Positions 8,642 through 17,305 of a stretch of DNA of 64,000 bases are shown here, piece after piece. Location: assembly GCF_003148685.1 (NCBI RefSeq), contig NZ_QGGR01000001.1, forward strand, positions 372,001 through 436,000, in the 5' to 3' direction. Source of the DNA: Actinoplanes xinjiangensis. GTDB lineage: Bacteria > Actinomycetota > Actinomycetes > Mycobacteriales > Micromonosporaceae. The notes under the pieces were generated by a model. It saw only the letters and a list, made by a program, of their open reading frames with translations. It was not told the DNA's origin and ran no database searches. The position numbers and the translations under genes were made by a program. Position 1 is the first letter of the stretch. The number at the start of each line of letters is the position of its first letter.

Positions 8642-9417
8642 CGCAGCACGGCCAGGGCGGCGTCGCCGATCTCCGCGCTGCGGCTGTAGAGCGACGCCCC
8701 CGGGCCGGGTGTGGTCCGCCCGTCCAGGCCGCGATAGTCGCCGCCGGCCTCGGTGACGATCAGCGACGTGGCAGCGAAGTCCCAGATCTTGCCGCTGGTC
8801 TGCACCGCCACGTCGAGGTCACCACGCGCGACCAGGAGGCCGGGGTGCAGCGACCAGGGCAGCTCGTCGGCGGCGCCGATGAGGGCGGCGACGTCGTCAC
8901 GGTCCCAGTCGGGGACCACGCCGAGACGGCTGGACGCCAGCTCCGGCGCGCCGCCGGCGACCGCGATCTTCTGCTCGCCGGTGATCCGGCCGTCGAGGAT
9001 CGCGGCCTGCCGGGCGCCGTCGCCGCGCACCGCCCAGAAGATCAGCCCCTGGGCCGGCAGCGCCGCGACGCCGACGGTGATCTCGCCCTGTTCCTCCAGC
9101 GCGATCAGCACCAGCCAGCGGTCGTCACCCTCGACGAACAGGTGGGTGCCGTCGATCGGGTCGATGATCCACCGGCGGCCGCCCTGTCCGGCGGTCTCGC
9201 CGTGTTCCTCGCCGAGGATGGTGTCGGCGGGGCGGGCACCGGTCAGGACGTCCCGGATCCGGTCCTCGACGGCCCGGTCGGCGGCGGTCACCACACTGCC
9301 GTCCTGTTTCAGCTCCCGGGGCAGCCCGGCGAGTGCCGCGAAGTGCCGCAGGCCCTCGGCGGCGCCGGCGAGCGCGGCCTCCTGGGCGAGTTCCAGATCA
9401 TCAAGGGTGTAGGCCAC
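8638..9417 (-). CDS. Inositol-monophosphatase-family phosphatase (possibly histidinol-phosphatase)
   Basis: The protein has 259 residues and starts with GTG at 9417. The metal site is complete: GEEHGE (residues 69-74), WIIDPIDGT (83-91) and the C-terminal WDFAATSLIVTEAGG. Actinobacterial members act on histidinol phosphate (HisN), inositol phosphates or fructose-1,6-bisphosphate; the motifs alone do not separate these, and no his genes are nearby. The hexamer CAGGAT six bases before the start may be a -10 element, giving a near-leaderless message. It is convergent with the FHA gene and divergent from tetR. Confidence 0.85.
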   Translation of the reverse strand: MAYTLDDLELAQEAALAGAAEGLRHFAALAGLPRELKQDGSVVTAADRAVEDRIRDVLTGARPADTILGEEHGETAGQGGRRWIIDPIDGTHLFVEGDDRWLVLIALEEQGEITVGVAALPAQGLIFWAVRGDGARQAAILDGRITGEQKIAVAGGAPELASSRLGVVPDWDRDDVAALIGAADELPWSLHPGLLVARGDLDVAVQTSGKIWDFAATSLIVTEAGGDYRGLDGRTTPGPGASLYSRSAEIGDAALAVLR

Positions 9418-9492
9418 GCACCCATCCTGCCCGTGGCACCCCGCGGGGGTAGTCCGGTGACCCGAGAAGTTCATGAGAACATCGAAGTAACA

Positions 9493-10158
9493 ATGCGTAC
9501 TCAGATAACCAGCGGGATCGTCTTCACCGTCCCGGCCGGGCTGCCCCGCGGGCGGCACGCGCTGGCGCGTGAGCAGATCGTCGACGCCCAGCGCGAGCGC
9601 ATGCTGATCGCGGCCACCGAGTTGCTGGCCGCCGACGGCTACCGCGGGTTCGGAGTGCGCGAGATCTGCGCCCGCGCCGCGGTGTCCCGGGCCGTCTTCT
9701 ACGCCTGCTTCACCGACAAGGACGCCTGCGTCTTCGCCGCCTACGACCGGTTCATCGCCGTCTTCCTGGACCGGCTGGCCGCCGCCGGCGGCGACGACTG
9801 GCCCGGCTGCGTGCGGGACTTCGTGGCGTCGTACCTCTCGACCCTGGAGAGTGACCTGGTCGCGGCCCGCGCCTTCGGCGTCGAGATGGACGCCCTCGGC
9901 CGGGCGGCCCGCGAGCGACGGCGCACGGCACTCACCCGGCTCGCGGTCTTCGTCCGCGACCTCAGACGACGGCGATTTCCGGGTACGGGTGACCGGGTCC
10001 CGTTGAGCGCCTACCTCGGGGCGATCCACGCGCTGCGCCAGATCGCCGCGGACGCCCTCGACACCGCACCGGAACCCGACCTGTCCGCCCTCGTCCCCGA
10101 GCTGTCCGGCTGGCTGTGCCGGATGGTCGAGTCACCCTGTGCAGAGGAGACCCCGTGA
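9493..10158 (+). CDS. TetR-family transcriptional regulator
   Basis: The protein has 221 residues. The helix-turn-helix is at about residues 38-80 (ATELLAADGYRGFGVREICARAAVSRAVFYACF). The rest is a helical ligand-binding domain. The gene overlaps the next one by GTGA, so it is co-expressed with an acyl-CoA synthetase. A regulator that senses an acyl-CoA or fatty acid and controls its own operon is a reasonable guess. No strong palindromic operator is evident upstream. Confidence 0.88.
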   Translation: MRTQITSGIVFTVPAGLPRGRHALAREQIVDAQRERMLIAATELLAADGYRGFGVREICARAAVSRAVFYACFTDKDACVFAAYDRFIAVFLDRLAAAGGDDWPGCVRDFVASYLSTLESDLVAARAFGVEMDALGRAARERRRTALTRLAVFVRDLRRRRFPGTGDRVPLSAYLGAIHALRQIAADALDTAPEPDLSALVPELSGWLCRMVESPCAEETP

Positions 10159-11876
10159 CCGAGTGCACCGCTCCCCCGGCCGAGGAGGCCCTGCTCGCCG
10201 AGTTGCGGCGGGACGGTCCGCCGTCGTTCGGCGCGATGTTCCTGGTGCGCGCCGACCGTACCCCCGAGCAGGTCGCCTATCGCCGGCCGGGAGCCGCGGG
10301 CGGACCGTGGCGGCCGCAGACGTGGGCCGAGACCGCGCGGGCGGTCCGGGAGATCGCCGCCGGCCTGATCGCGATGGGTCTGCGGCCGGAGGACCGGGTC
10401 GCGATCGTCTCCGCCACCCGTGTCGAGTGGATCGAGGCGGACTTCGCGGTGATGTGTGCGGGCGGCGCCACCACCACCGTCTACCCGTCGTCGTCACCGG
10501 ACGAGGTCGAGCACATCCTCACCGACTCGGGCAGCCGCTTCGCGTTCGTCGAGGACGACTCGCACCGGGCGAAGGTGGCACCGCACGTCGAGCAGGTGAT
10601 CAGCTTCGAGGACCTGGACGAGTTGCGCGCCCGCGGCCGCGACGCCCTCGGCGGTGACCCGCGGCTGGTGGACCGGGCCACCGCCGCGGTCCGGCCGGGT
10701 GACCTGGCGACGCTGATCTACACCTCGGGCACCACCGGGAAGCCGAAAGGGGTGCGGATCGCCCACGACGCGTGGGTCTACCAGGGGCTGGCGATCCAGG
10801 CGATGGGGATCGTCCGGCCCGACGACGTCGGCTACCTGTGGCTGCCGCTGTCGCACGCGTTCGGCAAGGCCCTGCTGTCCTGCCAGCTGTCGGTCGGGTT
10901 CGAGTTCGCGGTCGACGGCGACGTGAGCCGGATCGTGCAGCGTCTCGCCGAGGTGCGGCCGACCATCATGCCGGCCGTGCCGCGGATCTTCGAGAAGGTG
11001 TACGCCGGAGTCGGTGCGACCGTCGGCGGCGGGCTCAAGGGCCGGCTGTTCGCGTGGGCGGTCCGGGCCGGGCACCGCAACCCGCTGGCCGACCGGCTCG
11101 TGCTGGCGAAGGTGCGGGCCCGCTTCGGTGGCCGGATGCGGTATTTCATCTCCGGCGCGTCCGCCCTCTCCCCCGACATCGCGGCCTGGTTCGGCGCGAT
11201 CGGGCTGCCGGTCGCCGAGGGCTACGGCCTGACCGAGTCGTGCGCCACCACCATCTTCAACCGGCCGGACGACCCGGAGTACGGCACCGTCGGCCGCCCG
11301 CTGCCCGGCACCCGGGTGCGGATCGCCGAGGACGGTGAGATCCTGCTGCGCGGCCCCGGCCTGATGAGCGGTTACCACCAGCGGGACTCCGGTGACGTCC
11401 TGGTCGACGGCTGGCTGCACACCGGCGACATCGGCGAAATCACCGAGCGCGGCTCGCTGCGGATCACCGACCGCAAGAAAGACCTGATCAAGACGTCGAA
11501 CGGCAAATACGTGGCGCCGCAGGCGGTGGAGGCCCGGTTCAAGGCGCTGTGCCCGCTCGCCGGCCACATCGTGGTGCACGGCGACAACCGCAGGTACATC
11601 ACCGCCCTGATCGACCTGGACGCCGACGAGGCGGCCAAACGGCCCGGCTCGGACGACTACCCGGCGTTCGTCCGGTCGCCGGAGGTGATCGGCGAGGTCT
11701 CGCGCGCGATCGACGAGCTGAACGCCGGCCTCAACTCCTGGGAGACGATCAAGAAGTTCGTGATCCTCGACCACCACCTCGACGTGGAGGGCGGCATCCT
11801 GACCCCGTCCATGAAGATCCGCCGGCGCGCCGCCGAGGAACGCTACCGGTCGCAACTGGACAGTCTCTATCAGTAG
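10155..11876 (+). CDS. Long-chain acyl-CoA synthetase (AMP-forming, FadD15-like)
   Basis: The protein has 573 residues; GTG at 10155 overlaps the tetR stop and has GAGGAG upstream. It belongs to the ANL superfamily: P-loop LIYTSGTTGKPKG (about residue 187), GYGLTES, GWLHTGDIGEI and the C-terminal TDRKKDLIKTSNGKYVAP loop. It activates fatty acids to acyl-adenylates and then acyl-CoA at the inner membrane face. The KTSNGKYVAP form and overall length resemble the long-chain (FadD15/FAA1) branch rather than short-chain or NRPS-type ligases. The TAG stop supplies the first three bases of a -10-like hexamer for the next gene. Confidence 0.92.
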   Translation: MTECTAPPAEEALLAELRRDGPPSFGAMFLVRADRTPEQVAYRRPGAAGGPWRPQTWAETARAVREIAAGLIAMGLRPEDRVAIVSATRVEWIEADFAVMCAGGATTTVYPSSSPDEVEHILTDSGSRFAFVEDDSHRAKVAPHVEQVISFEDLDELRARGRDALGGDPRLVDRATAAVRPGDLATLIYTSGTTGKPKGVRIAHDAWVYQGLAIQAMGIVRPDDVGYLWLPLSHAFGKALLSCQLSVGFEFAVDGDVSRIVQRLAEVRPTIMPAVPRIFEKVYAGVGATVGGGLKGRLFAWAVRAGHRNPLADRLVLAKVRARFGGRMRYFISGASALSPDIAAWFGAIGLPVAEGYGLTESCATTIFNRPDDPEYGTVGRPLPGTRVRIAEDGEILLRGPGLMSGYHQRDSGDVLVDGWLHTGDIGEITERGSLRITDRKKDLIKTSNGKYVAPQAVEARFKALCPLAGHIVVHGDNRRYITALIDLDADEAAKRPGSDDYPAFVRSPEVIGEVSRAIDELNAGLNSWETIKKFVILDHHLDVEGGILTPSMKIRRRAAEERYRSQLDSLYQ

Positions 11877-11879
11877 GGT
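11874..11879 (+). promoter_or_regulatory. -10 hexamer TAGGGT for a leaderless VOC gene
   Basis: TAGGGT lies six bases before ATG at 11886, the spacing seen in leaderless actinobacterial transcripts. Its first three bases are the stop codon of the acyl-CoA synthetase gene. Confidence 0.5.
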
Positions 11880-11885
11880 GTGATC

Positions 11886-12266
11886 ATGCATCGGAGTCGC
11901 CTCTTCGGCATCTTCATCGACACCCCCTCCGCCGAGACGCCCGCCGCCGCGTCGTTCTGGGCCGGTGCGTTCGGCGCCACCGCCACCCCGGTGCCCGGCG
12001 AGGAGGAGTTCATCGCCCTGGTCGGAGCCCTGCCCGGCCTCGCCGTCGACGTGCAGTCGGTCGACGACGCACCCCGCTACCACGTGGACATGGAGACCGA
12101 CGACGTCCCGGCCGAGACCGCCCGGCTGCTGGCGCTCGGCGCGACCATGGTGGCCGACCACGGCGGCCACAAGACGCTGCGCGCGCCCGGGGGTCACCTG
12201 CTCTGCGTGGTGCCGGTGCAGAGCGACCAGCACCTGTTCGAAACCACCGCGCGTACCTGGCCGTAG
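11886..12266 (+). CDS. VOC (glyoxalase/bleomycin-resistance) superfamily protein
   Basis: The protein has 126 residues. Two short beta-alpha-beta-beta modules are seen, beginning LFGIFIDTPSAETPAAASFWAGAFGA and ending KTLRAPGGHLLCVVPV. This is the size of a single-chain VOC enzyme or binding protein that dimerises. Substrate is unknown; members include dioxygenases, isomerases and antibiotic-binding proteins. I chose ATG at 11886 because TAGGGT ends six bases before it; a GTG at 11880 would also read in frame. Confidence 0.8.
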   Translation: MHRSRLFGIFIDTPSAETPAAASFWAGAFGATATPVPGEEEFIALVGALPGLAVDVQSVDDAPRYHVDMETDDVPAETARLLALGATMVADHGGHKTLRAPGGHLLCVVPVQSDQHLFETTARTWP

Positions 12267-12272
12267 ATCGAT

Positions 12273-12278
12273 TAGGCT
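12273..12278 (+). promoter_or_regulatory. Candidate -10 hexamer TAGGCT for the lipoprotein gene
   Basis: TAGGCT lies 30 bases before GTG 12309, which would leave a short leader carrying the GGGGGAAG ribosome-binding site. No clear -35 element is seen. Confidence 0.4.
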
Positions 12279-12308
12279 CACCGCCGCGAATCGATCATGG
12301 GGGAAGTC

Positions 12309-13100
12309 GTGAAGTCGTACCACCCTGCCCTGGCGGCGGCCGTCGCCGTCCTGCTCACCGCGGGCTGCACCACCTCGTCCGCGTCGCCACCCGACGCGGC
12401 CCCGACGGCGGTGTCCACCGAGACCTCGGCCCCGCCCTCGGCGTCACCGAGCCCGACCGGACCGGACGCCCGTACCGTGCTGCTGGCCGCGCTGGAGAAG
12501 TCCAGGAACACCACCTACCGCTTCGCGACCAGCGGTGACGTCCCCGACGCCAAGAAGATCAGCGGCTCCGGGAGCTACGACCCGAAGGCCCGGCGGATCT
12601 CGGTCAAGGTCCGGATGACCGGCGGTGGCCAGAAGGCCGTGGCGACCCAGCGGATCGTGGTCGGCACCGACCTCTACTCCCGCCAGAAGGACGGCGAGAC
12701 CTGGGTCCACCTCAACCTGAAGAAGATCAAGAAAGACTCGCTGTACGCCTTCGACATGACCGACCCGACCGGCCTGTCCCGGTTCGTCGAGTCGGTCGGC
12801 AGGGTCACCGGCACCGGGCCGAACACGTACAGCGGCACCCTGGACATCGAGAACGGCCGGTTCAACGAGGGCTTCCTGCCGGTCGGCACCCCGGCCATCT
12901 GGGTGATGTCCAGCGGCGGTGCGGGCGCCACCTTCACCGCGACCACGAACCCGGCCGGCTGGGTCACCTCGATCAAGGTGTCGCTCAAGAACCGCAAGGG
13001 CACGCTGCACATGACCACCACCCTGAGCGGCCACGGCAAGGCGTCCGGCATCAAGAAGCCGTCCGACTTCGGCGAGGCGATGGACTTCTACTACGACTGA
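12309..13100 (+). CDS. Secreted lipoprotein, LppX/LprG-like fold
   Basis: The protein has 263 residues. The signal peptide ends in lipobox L-L-T-A-G-C with Cys20, followed by a Ser/Pro/Thr-rich linker. The body (from ALEKSRNTTYRF) resembles the LppX/LprAFG or LolA-like half-barrel that carries lipids between membranes. I used GTG 12309, which sits after GGGGGAAG, rather than ATG 12297, which lies inside that ribosome-binding site. It stands alone between a VOC gene and a convergent STAS gene, so its partner is not evident. Confidence 0.82.
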   Translation: MKSYHPALAAAVAVLLTAGCTTSSASPPDAAPTAVSTETSAPPSASPSPTGPDARTVLLAALEKSRNTTYRFATSGDVPDAKKISGSGSYDPKARRISVKVRMTGGGQKAVATQRIVVGTDLYSRQKDGETWVHLNLKKIKKDSLYAFDMTDPTGLSRFVESVGRVTGTGPNTYSGTLDIENGRFNEGFLPVGTPAIWVMSSGGAGATFTATTNPAGWVTSIKVSLKNRKGTLHMTTTLSGHGKASGIKKPSDFGEAMDFYYD

Positions 13101-13105
13101 CTCCG

Positions 13106-13145
13106 CCGCCTTCCACCGCGGCACTCCTCCGCCTTCCACCGCGGC
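13106..13145. repeat. 17-bp direct repeat in a convergent intergenic gap
   Basis: The word CCGCCTTCCACCGCGGC occurs at 13106-13122 and again at 13129-13145, period 23. The 71-base gap also contains a 9-bp inverted repeat (13103-13111 with 13162-13170) that could fold RNA from either gene, but no U-rich tract follows. Confidence 0.6.
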
Positions 13146-13171
13146 GTCGCGGCGTCGCGGGAGGCGGCGGG

Positions 13172-13504
13172 TCAGCTGTCGAAGAGGTCGGCGGCCCGGG
13201 TGGCTTGCAGCAGCCACCGCAGGTGCGGCTGCGGACCGAGCAGGTGGCAGGTCGCCTGCCGGGCCTCGGCCACCCGCCGGGCCGCCACCAGCATGCGCAG
13301 CCCCGCCGCGTCGCAGAAGTCCACCCCGGCCACGTCGATGTGGATCTGCCGGACCGGGCCGGTCAGCCCGATCAGATCGTGCAGCCGGGTCAGGTCGTAG
13401 AGCTGGCTCTGCAGCGCCTCCACCGACATCGCGTCGAGGCTGCCGTGCAGGGTGATCAGCAGACGGTCGCCGTCGCGTGCCCCGTCGATGCGGGTCCCGT
13501 TCAC
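13172..13504 (-). CDS. STAS-domain protein (anti-anti-sigma-like) lacking the phospho-serine
   Basis: The protein has 110 residues; GTG 13504 overlaps the preceding stop (GTGA) and has GGAGGAGG upstream. It is a single STAS domain (LLITLHGSLDAMSVEALQSQL, then IDVAGVDFCDAAGL). In SpoIIAA/RsbV proteins the D-S-S-G loop carries the serine phosphorylated by the anti-sigma kinase; here the loop reads D-A-A-G. The protein therefore cannot be switched off in the usual way and may be a constitutive binder or a structural partner of the upstream ATPase. Confidence 0.85.
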   Translation of the reverse strand: MNGTRIDGARDGDRLLITLHGSLDAMSVEALQSQLYDLTRLHDLIGLTGPVRQIHIDVAGVDFCDAAGLRMLVAARRVAEARQATCHLLGPQPHLRWLLQATRAADLFDS

Positions 13505-14334
13505 CAGGGTGCCTCCTCCGGCCGGGAACGGACGATGGCCCACACCAGCTTGCCGCCGCGGGCCGGCAGGGCGCCCCACGACGAGGCCGCCGCACCGACG
13601 ATCCGCAGACCGAGGCCACGGTCGGACAGCGACGGCCCGAGCAGCCCCGGAACCGGGTCACGCACCCGGGGAAGCACCATGTCACCGTCGTAGACGGCCA
13701 GGTGCAGAGCCGCCGCCGAACCGCCGCCGCGCGACGAGACGATCACTTCGATATCGGTACCCGCATGCTCGGCGGCATTCACCACCAGCTCGGAGATGAC
13801 CAGCCTCGCCCGTTCACACAGATGACCGAGGCCCCAGCCGGTGCAGGCCTCGGTCACCAGTGAGCGGGCCTGCAGCGCCGCCGCCGCATCGGGCGGCAGT
13901 GCCAGATGCATCCGGTCCGGCAGCGGGTGCCTGCCGGACAGCGCGGCCCGGGCCTGCGGCACCGTCGCATACAGCACCAGCCAGTCCCGGGCACCGAGCC
14001 GCCGCAGCCGGCGGGCCAGCGGCGTGTGGGCCGGCACGCAGACCGCGACGGCGATCGGCGGTTCCATGCCGGCACCCTGGGAGCAGGCGGTCAGCCACAG
14101 CGGGGCGCTCGCCGCGTGCGGGTCCCGCAGATGGTGCAGGTCGACGATGACACCGGTGGGATGCCCGGCAAGACATTTGTCGAGCACCCTCCGGGCCTGC
14201 GCGGCCAGCCGCCGGTCCCACCCACCCCACACCGAGAGCTCGATGACCGCGGTGTCGGCGTCGATGACCGCCAGCACCGAGTCCGCCACCGCGTCACCGG
14301 ACCACCCGATCAGATGCGGTGAGCCCGCGCCCAT
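13501..14334 (-). CDS. STAS-HATPase fusion, RsbW-like anti-sigma regulator
   Basis: The protein has 277 residues. The N-terminal ~135 residues look like a degenerate STAS fold (PTGVIVDLHHLRDPHAASAPLWL). The C-terminal half is a GHKL ATPase of the RsbW/SpoIIAB type, with the N-box ISELVVNAAEHAG and the G-box DRGLGLRIVG. It is followed, with overlapping codons, by a free STAS protein, so the two probably form a partner-switching pair that controls a sigma factor or another target. No sigma factor gene is nearby. The fusion of both partner types in one chain is unusual. Confidence 0.85.
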   Translation of the reverse strand: MGAGSPHLIGWSGDAVADSVLAVIDADTAVIELSVWGGWDRRLAAQARRVLDKCLAGHPTGVIVDLHHLRDPHAASAPLWLTACSQGAGMEPPIAVAVCVPAHTPLARRLRRLGARDWLVLYATVPQARAALSGRHPLPDRMHLALPPDAAAALQARSLVTEACTGWGLGHLCERARLVISELVVNAAEHAGTDIEVIVSSRGGGSAAALHLAVYDGDMVLPRVRDPVPGLLGPSLSDRGLGLRIVGAAASSWGALPARGGKLVWAIVRSRPEEAPW

Positions 14335-14462
14335 CTCCCCTACTCCCGGACCTCCGGTGTCTCGCGGTACGCCGCGAACAGAATGAAACCTGTCAATGCC
14401 GCCGCCGCAATTCTTGATTCAGGCGAATGACAGCGTCAACCAAGATTCACCATCCGCGACGA

Positions 14463-17216
14463 TCAGAGGGCGCTCTGCAGGGCCAGCACCCCCCGGTGGA
14501 CCGCCGTGATCGCCTTGCGCGCCGTGTCCTTGACGCTCGGTGAGGCCGCCGACGCCTCCCTGATCTGCCCGAGCAGGTCGAGGACCTGCCGGGCCCAGCG
14601 GACGAAGTCACCGGCCGGCATGTCCGCGTCGTTATGCCCGCTGGCCAGGACGCGGGCCAGCGGCTCACCACGGGCCCAGCGATACATCGGCCAGACGAAC
14701 CCGGGGTCGGGCTCGCGGGTCAGCGACAGGCCGTGCTCGCTCTCGTCGGCGGCGATCTCGGCCCACAGCTTCGCGCAGGCGTCGACCGCGGCGCTGACCG
14801 GGCCCTTCGGCACCGAGGCCCGGTCGTCGCCCTCACGCCGCGACTCGTAGAGCACCATCGACACCGCCGCGGCCAGCTCGTCCGGAGCCAGACCGTCCCA
14901 CACGCCCTGGCGCAGGCACTCGGCGACCAGCAGATCGGCCTCCGACCAGATGCGGCCCAGCATCCGGCCGGCCTCGGTCACCTCGCCGTCGGCGGAGAGG
15001 TAGCCGCGGGTGGCCAGCACCGCGCACACCTGGTCGAAGACGCGGGCGAGCGAACCGGTCCGCCCGGCCACCTTGTCGCGCAGCGCGTCGGTGTCGCGCA
15101 GCAGCCGGTGCCGGCGCTCGGCCCAGCGGGCATGGTCTTCCCGTTCCGGGCAGGCGTGGCACGGATGCTGCCGCAACTGCACCTTGAGCAGCGCGACCTC
15201 GGCGTCCTCACCGGGGTTGGCGCGGCTACGGCCACCGCGCCGGCGGTCCGGGTGGCGGTCCAGGCCGGTGGCACTGATCTCGGCGGCGAGATCGCGGCGG
15301 GCGCCCGGCGAACGGTGGTTGAAGTTGCGCGGCACCCGCACGCGGGACAGCACCTCCACCTCACCGCCGAAGTCGCCGGGGCTGACCCGGCCGGCCCAGC
15401 GGTCCTGGGTGAGCACCAGCGGCCGCGGCTCACCGAACCCGACGGCCGCCGGCTCCAGCACCACGGCGAGCCCGGCACGGCGGCCCTGCGGCACCCGGAT
15501 CACGTCGCCGATCCGCAGTTTCTCCAGTGACGAGACCGCGGCCGAGCGGCGCTGCTGGACGCCCTGGCGGGACAGCGACTTCTCCCGGTCGGCGATGGCC
15601 ACCCGGAGCGCGAAATACTCGTCGAAGTCGCCGTGGTGGCAGGCGGCGTCCTCGCCATACGTCTGCATGGTCTCGACGTTGCGCTGCACCTGGCGGGCCA
15701 GGCCGACCACCGACCGGTCCGCCTGGAACTGGGCGAACGACGACTCCAGCAGCTCACGCGACTTCTCCGCGCCGACCGTGCCGACCAGGTTGACCGCCAT
15801 GTTGTACGACGGCCGGAACGACGAGCGCAGCGGATAGGTGCGCGTGGAGGCGAGGCCGGCCACGTGCCGCGGGTCCACGTCGGGGCTCCACAGCACCACG
15901 GCGTGGCCCTCGACGTCGATGCCGCGGCGCCCGGCCCGGCCGGTCAACTGGGTGTACTCCCCGGGGGTCAGGTCGACGTGCGCCTCGCCGTTGAACTTGA
16001 CCAGCCGCTCCAGCACCACACAGCGGGCCGGCATGTTGATGCCCAGCGCCAGCGTCTCGGTGGCGAAGACCGCCTTGACCAGGCCCTTGACGAAGCACTC
16101 CTCGACCGCCTCCTTGAAGGCGGGCAGCATGCCGGCGTGGTGGGCGGCGACCCCGCGCTCCAGGCCGTCGAGCCACTCCCAGTAGCCCAGCACCGACAGG
16201 TCGTCGGCCGGCAGGTGCGCCACCCTGGCCGACACGATGCGCCGGATCTCGGCCCGCTCGTCCGGGTCGGTGAGCCGCAGCCCGGCGTTGAGGCACTGCT
16301 GGACGGCGGCGTCGCAGCCGGCCCGGCTGAAGATGAACAGGATCGCCGGGAGCAGACCGGCCCGCTCCAGCCGGTCGACCACCTCGGCGCGGGGTGGCGG
16401 CTGCCAGCGTTTGCCCCGGCCACCGCGCCAGCCGGACGCGGCCCGGTCGGTGAACTCCATCCGCCGGTCCATCTCGCGCGTGTAGCGCAGCAACTCGGGG
16501 TGGACGTCGTGTTTGCGCGCCGCGTCGGCGTCGTGGAACAGGTCGAACATGCGCCGGCCGACCAGCATGTGCTGCCACAGCGGAACCGGCCGGTGCTCGC
16601 TCACCACCACCTCGGTCTGGCCGCGGACGGTGACCAGCCAGTCGGCGAACTCCTCGTAGTTGCTGACCGTCGCCGACAGCGAGACCAGCGTGACCGAGGC
16701 CGGCAGGTGGATGATCACCTCTTCCCAGACCGCGCCGCGGAACCGGTCGGCCAGGTAGTGCACCTCGTCCATCACCACGTAGGCCAGATTGCGCAGCTGG
16801 CCGGAGCCGGAATAGAGCATGTTGCGCAGCACCTCGGTGGTCATCACCACCACCGGGGCATCACCGTTGATCACGTTGTCACCGGTGAGCAGGCCGACCT
16901 TGTCGGCGCCGTAGCGCGACACCAGGTCGTGATATTTCTGGTTGGACAGCGCCTTGATCGGCGTGGTGTAGAAGCATTTACGCTCCCCCGAGCGCAACGC
17001 CAGATGCACCGCGAACTCGCCGACCACGGTCTTGCCCGCGCCGGTCGGGGCGCAGACCAGCACGCCGCTGCCGCGCTCCAGGACCTGGCAGGCCTCGCGC
17101 TGGAAGTCGTCGAGGTCGAAGCCCACGTCGGCCATGAAGTCCTCGAGGGCCGGGTAGGTGGCGACCCGCGCCGCCCGCCGCTTGGATGCCGCATATTTCT
17201 CGGCGGGACTCGTCAT
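14463..17216 (-). CDS. helY: HelY, SKI2-type DEVH-box RNA helicase
   Basis: The protein has 917 residues, near the ~906 of the mycobacterial protein. It has a superfamily 2 helicase core: APTGAGKT (Walker A), VVMDEVHYLADRFRG (DEVH box), SLSATVSN, and QLTGRAGRRGID (motif VI). A C-terminal helical ratchet domain of the Ski2/Mtr4 type follows. The order helY-(lipid kinase)-tatC-tatA-pafC-pafB matches other actinobacteria. I chose ATG 17216 because TAGCCT stands seven bases upstream, as in leaderless messages; the longer frame would need TTG at 17246. It probably unwinds structured RNA for decay or processing. Confidence 0.92.
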   Translation of the reverse strand: MTSPAEKYAASKRRAARVATYPALEDFMADVGFDLDDFQREACQVLERGSGVLVCAPTGAGKTVVGEFAVHLALRSGERKCFYTTPIKALSNQKYHDLVSRYGADKVGLLTGDNVINGDAPVVVMTTEVLRNMLYSGSGQLRNLAYVVMDEVHYLADRFRGAVWEEVIIHLPASVTLVSLSATVSNYEEFADWLVTVRGQTEVVVSEHRPVPLWQHMLVGRRMFDLFHDADAARKHDVHPELLRYTREMDRRMEFTDRAASGWRGGRGKRWQPPPRAEVVDRLERAGLLPAILFIFSRAGCDAAVQQCLNAGLRLTDPDERAEIRRIVSARVAHLPADDLSVLGYWEWLDGLERGVAAHHAGMLPAFKEAVEECFVKGLVKAVFATETLALGINMPARCVVLERLVKFNGEAHVDLTPGEYTQLTGRAGRRGIDVEGHAVVLWSPDVDPRHVAGLASTRTYPLRSSFRPSYNMAVNLVGTVGAEKSRELLESSFAQFQADRSVVGLARQVQRNVETMQTYGEDAACHHGDFDEYFALRVAIADREKSLSRQGVQQRRSAAVSSLEKLRIGDVIRVPQGRRAGLAVVLEPAAVGFGEPRPLVLTQDRWAGRVSPGDFGGEVEVLSRVRVPRNFNHRSPGARRDLAAEISATGLDRHPDRRRGGRSRANPGEDAEVALLKVQLRQHPCHACPEREDHARWAERRHRLLRDTDALRDKVAGRTGSLARVFDQVCAVLATRGYLSADGEVTEAGRMLGRIWSEADLLVAECLRQGVWDGLAPDELAAAVSMVLYESRREGDDRASVPKGPVSAAVDACAKLWAEIAADESEHGLSLTREPDPGFVWPMYRWARGEPLARVLASGHNDADMPAGDFVRWARQVLDLLGQIREASAASPSVKDTARKAITAVHRGVLALQSAL

Positions 17217-17223
17217 GAACACC

Positions 17224-17229
17224 AGGCTA
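17224..17229 (-). promoter_or_regulatory. -10 hexamer TAGCCT for leaderless helY
   Basis: On the minus strand TAGCCT is followed by seven bases and ATG 17216. Confidence 0.5.
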
Positions 17230-17292
17230 GTTCGTCGGTATGACAAAACGCAGCACGGTTATGGGGCCGTCAGGGACGGTGCGACGGGTCGG

Positions 17293-17298
17293 TAAGGT
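17293..17298 (+). promoter_or_regulatory. -10 hexamer TAAGGT for the leaderless HAD gene
   Basis: TAAGGT is followed by seven bases and in-frame GTG 17306. This favours that start over ATG 17240, which would add 22 residues with no domain. Confidence 0.45.
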
Positions 17299-17305
17299 GC
17301 ACGAC

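Noticed and set aside
17217..17246. HelY start at TTG 17246
   Set aside because: ATG 17216 has the leaderless -10 and the extra ten residues are not helicase-like.
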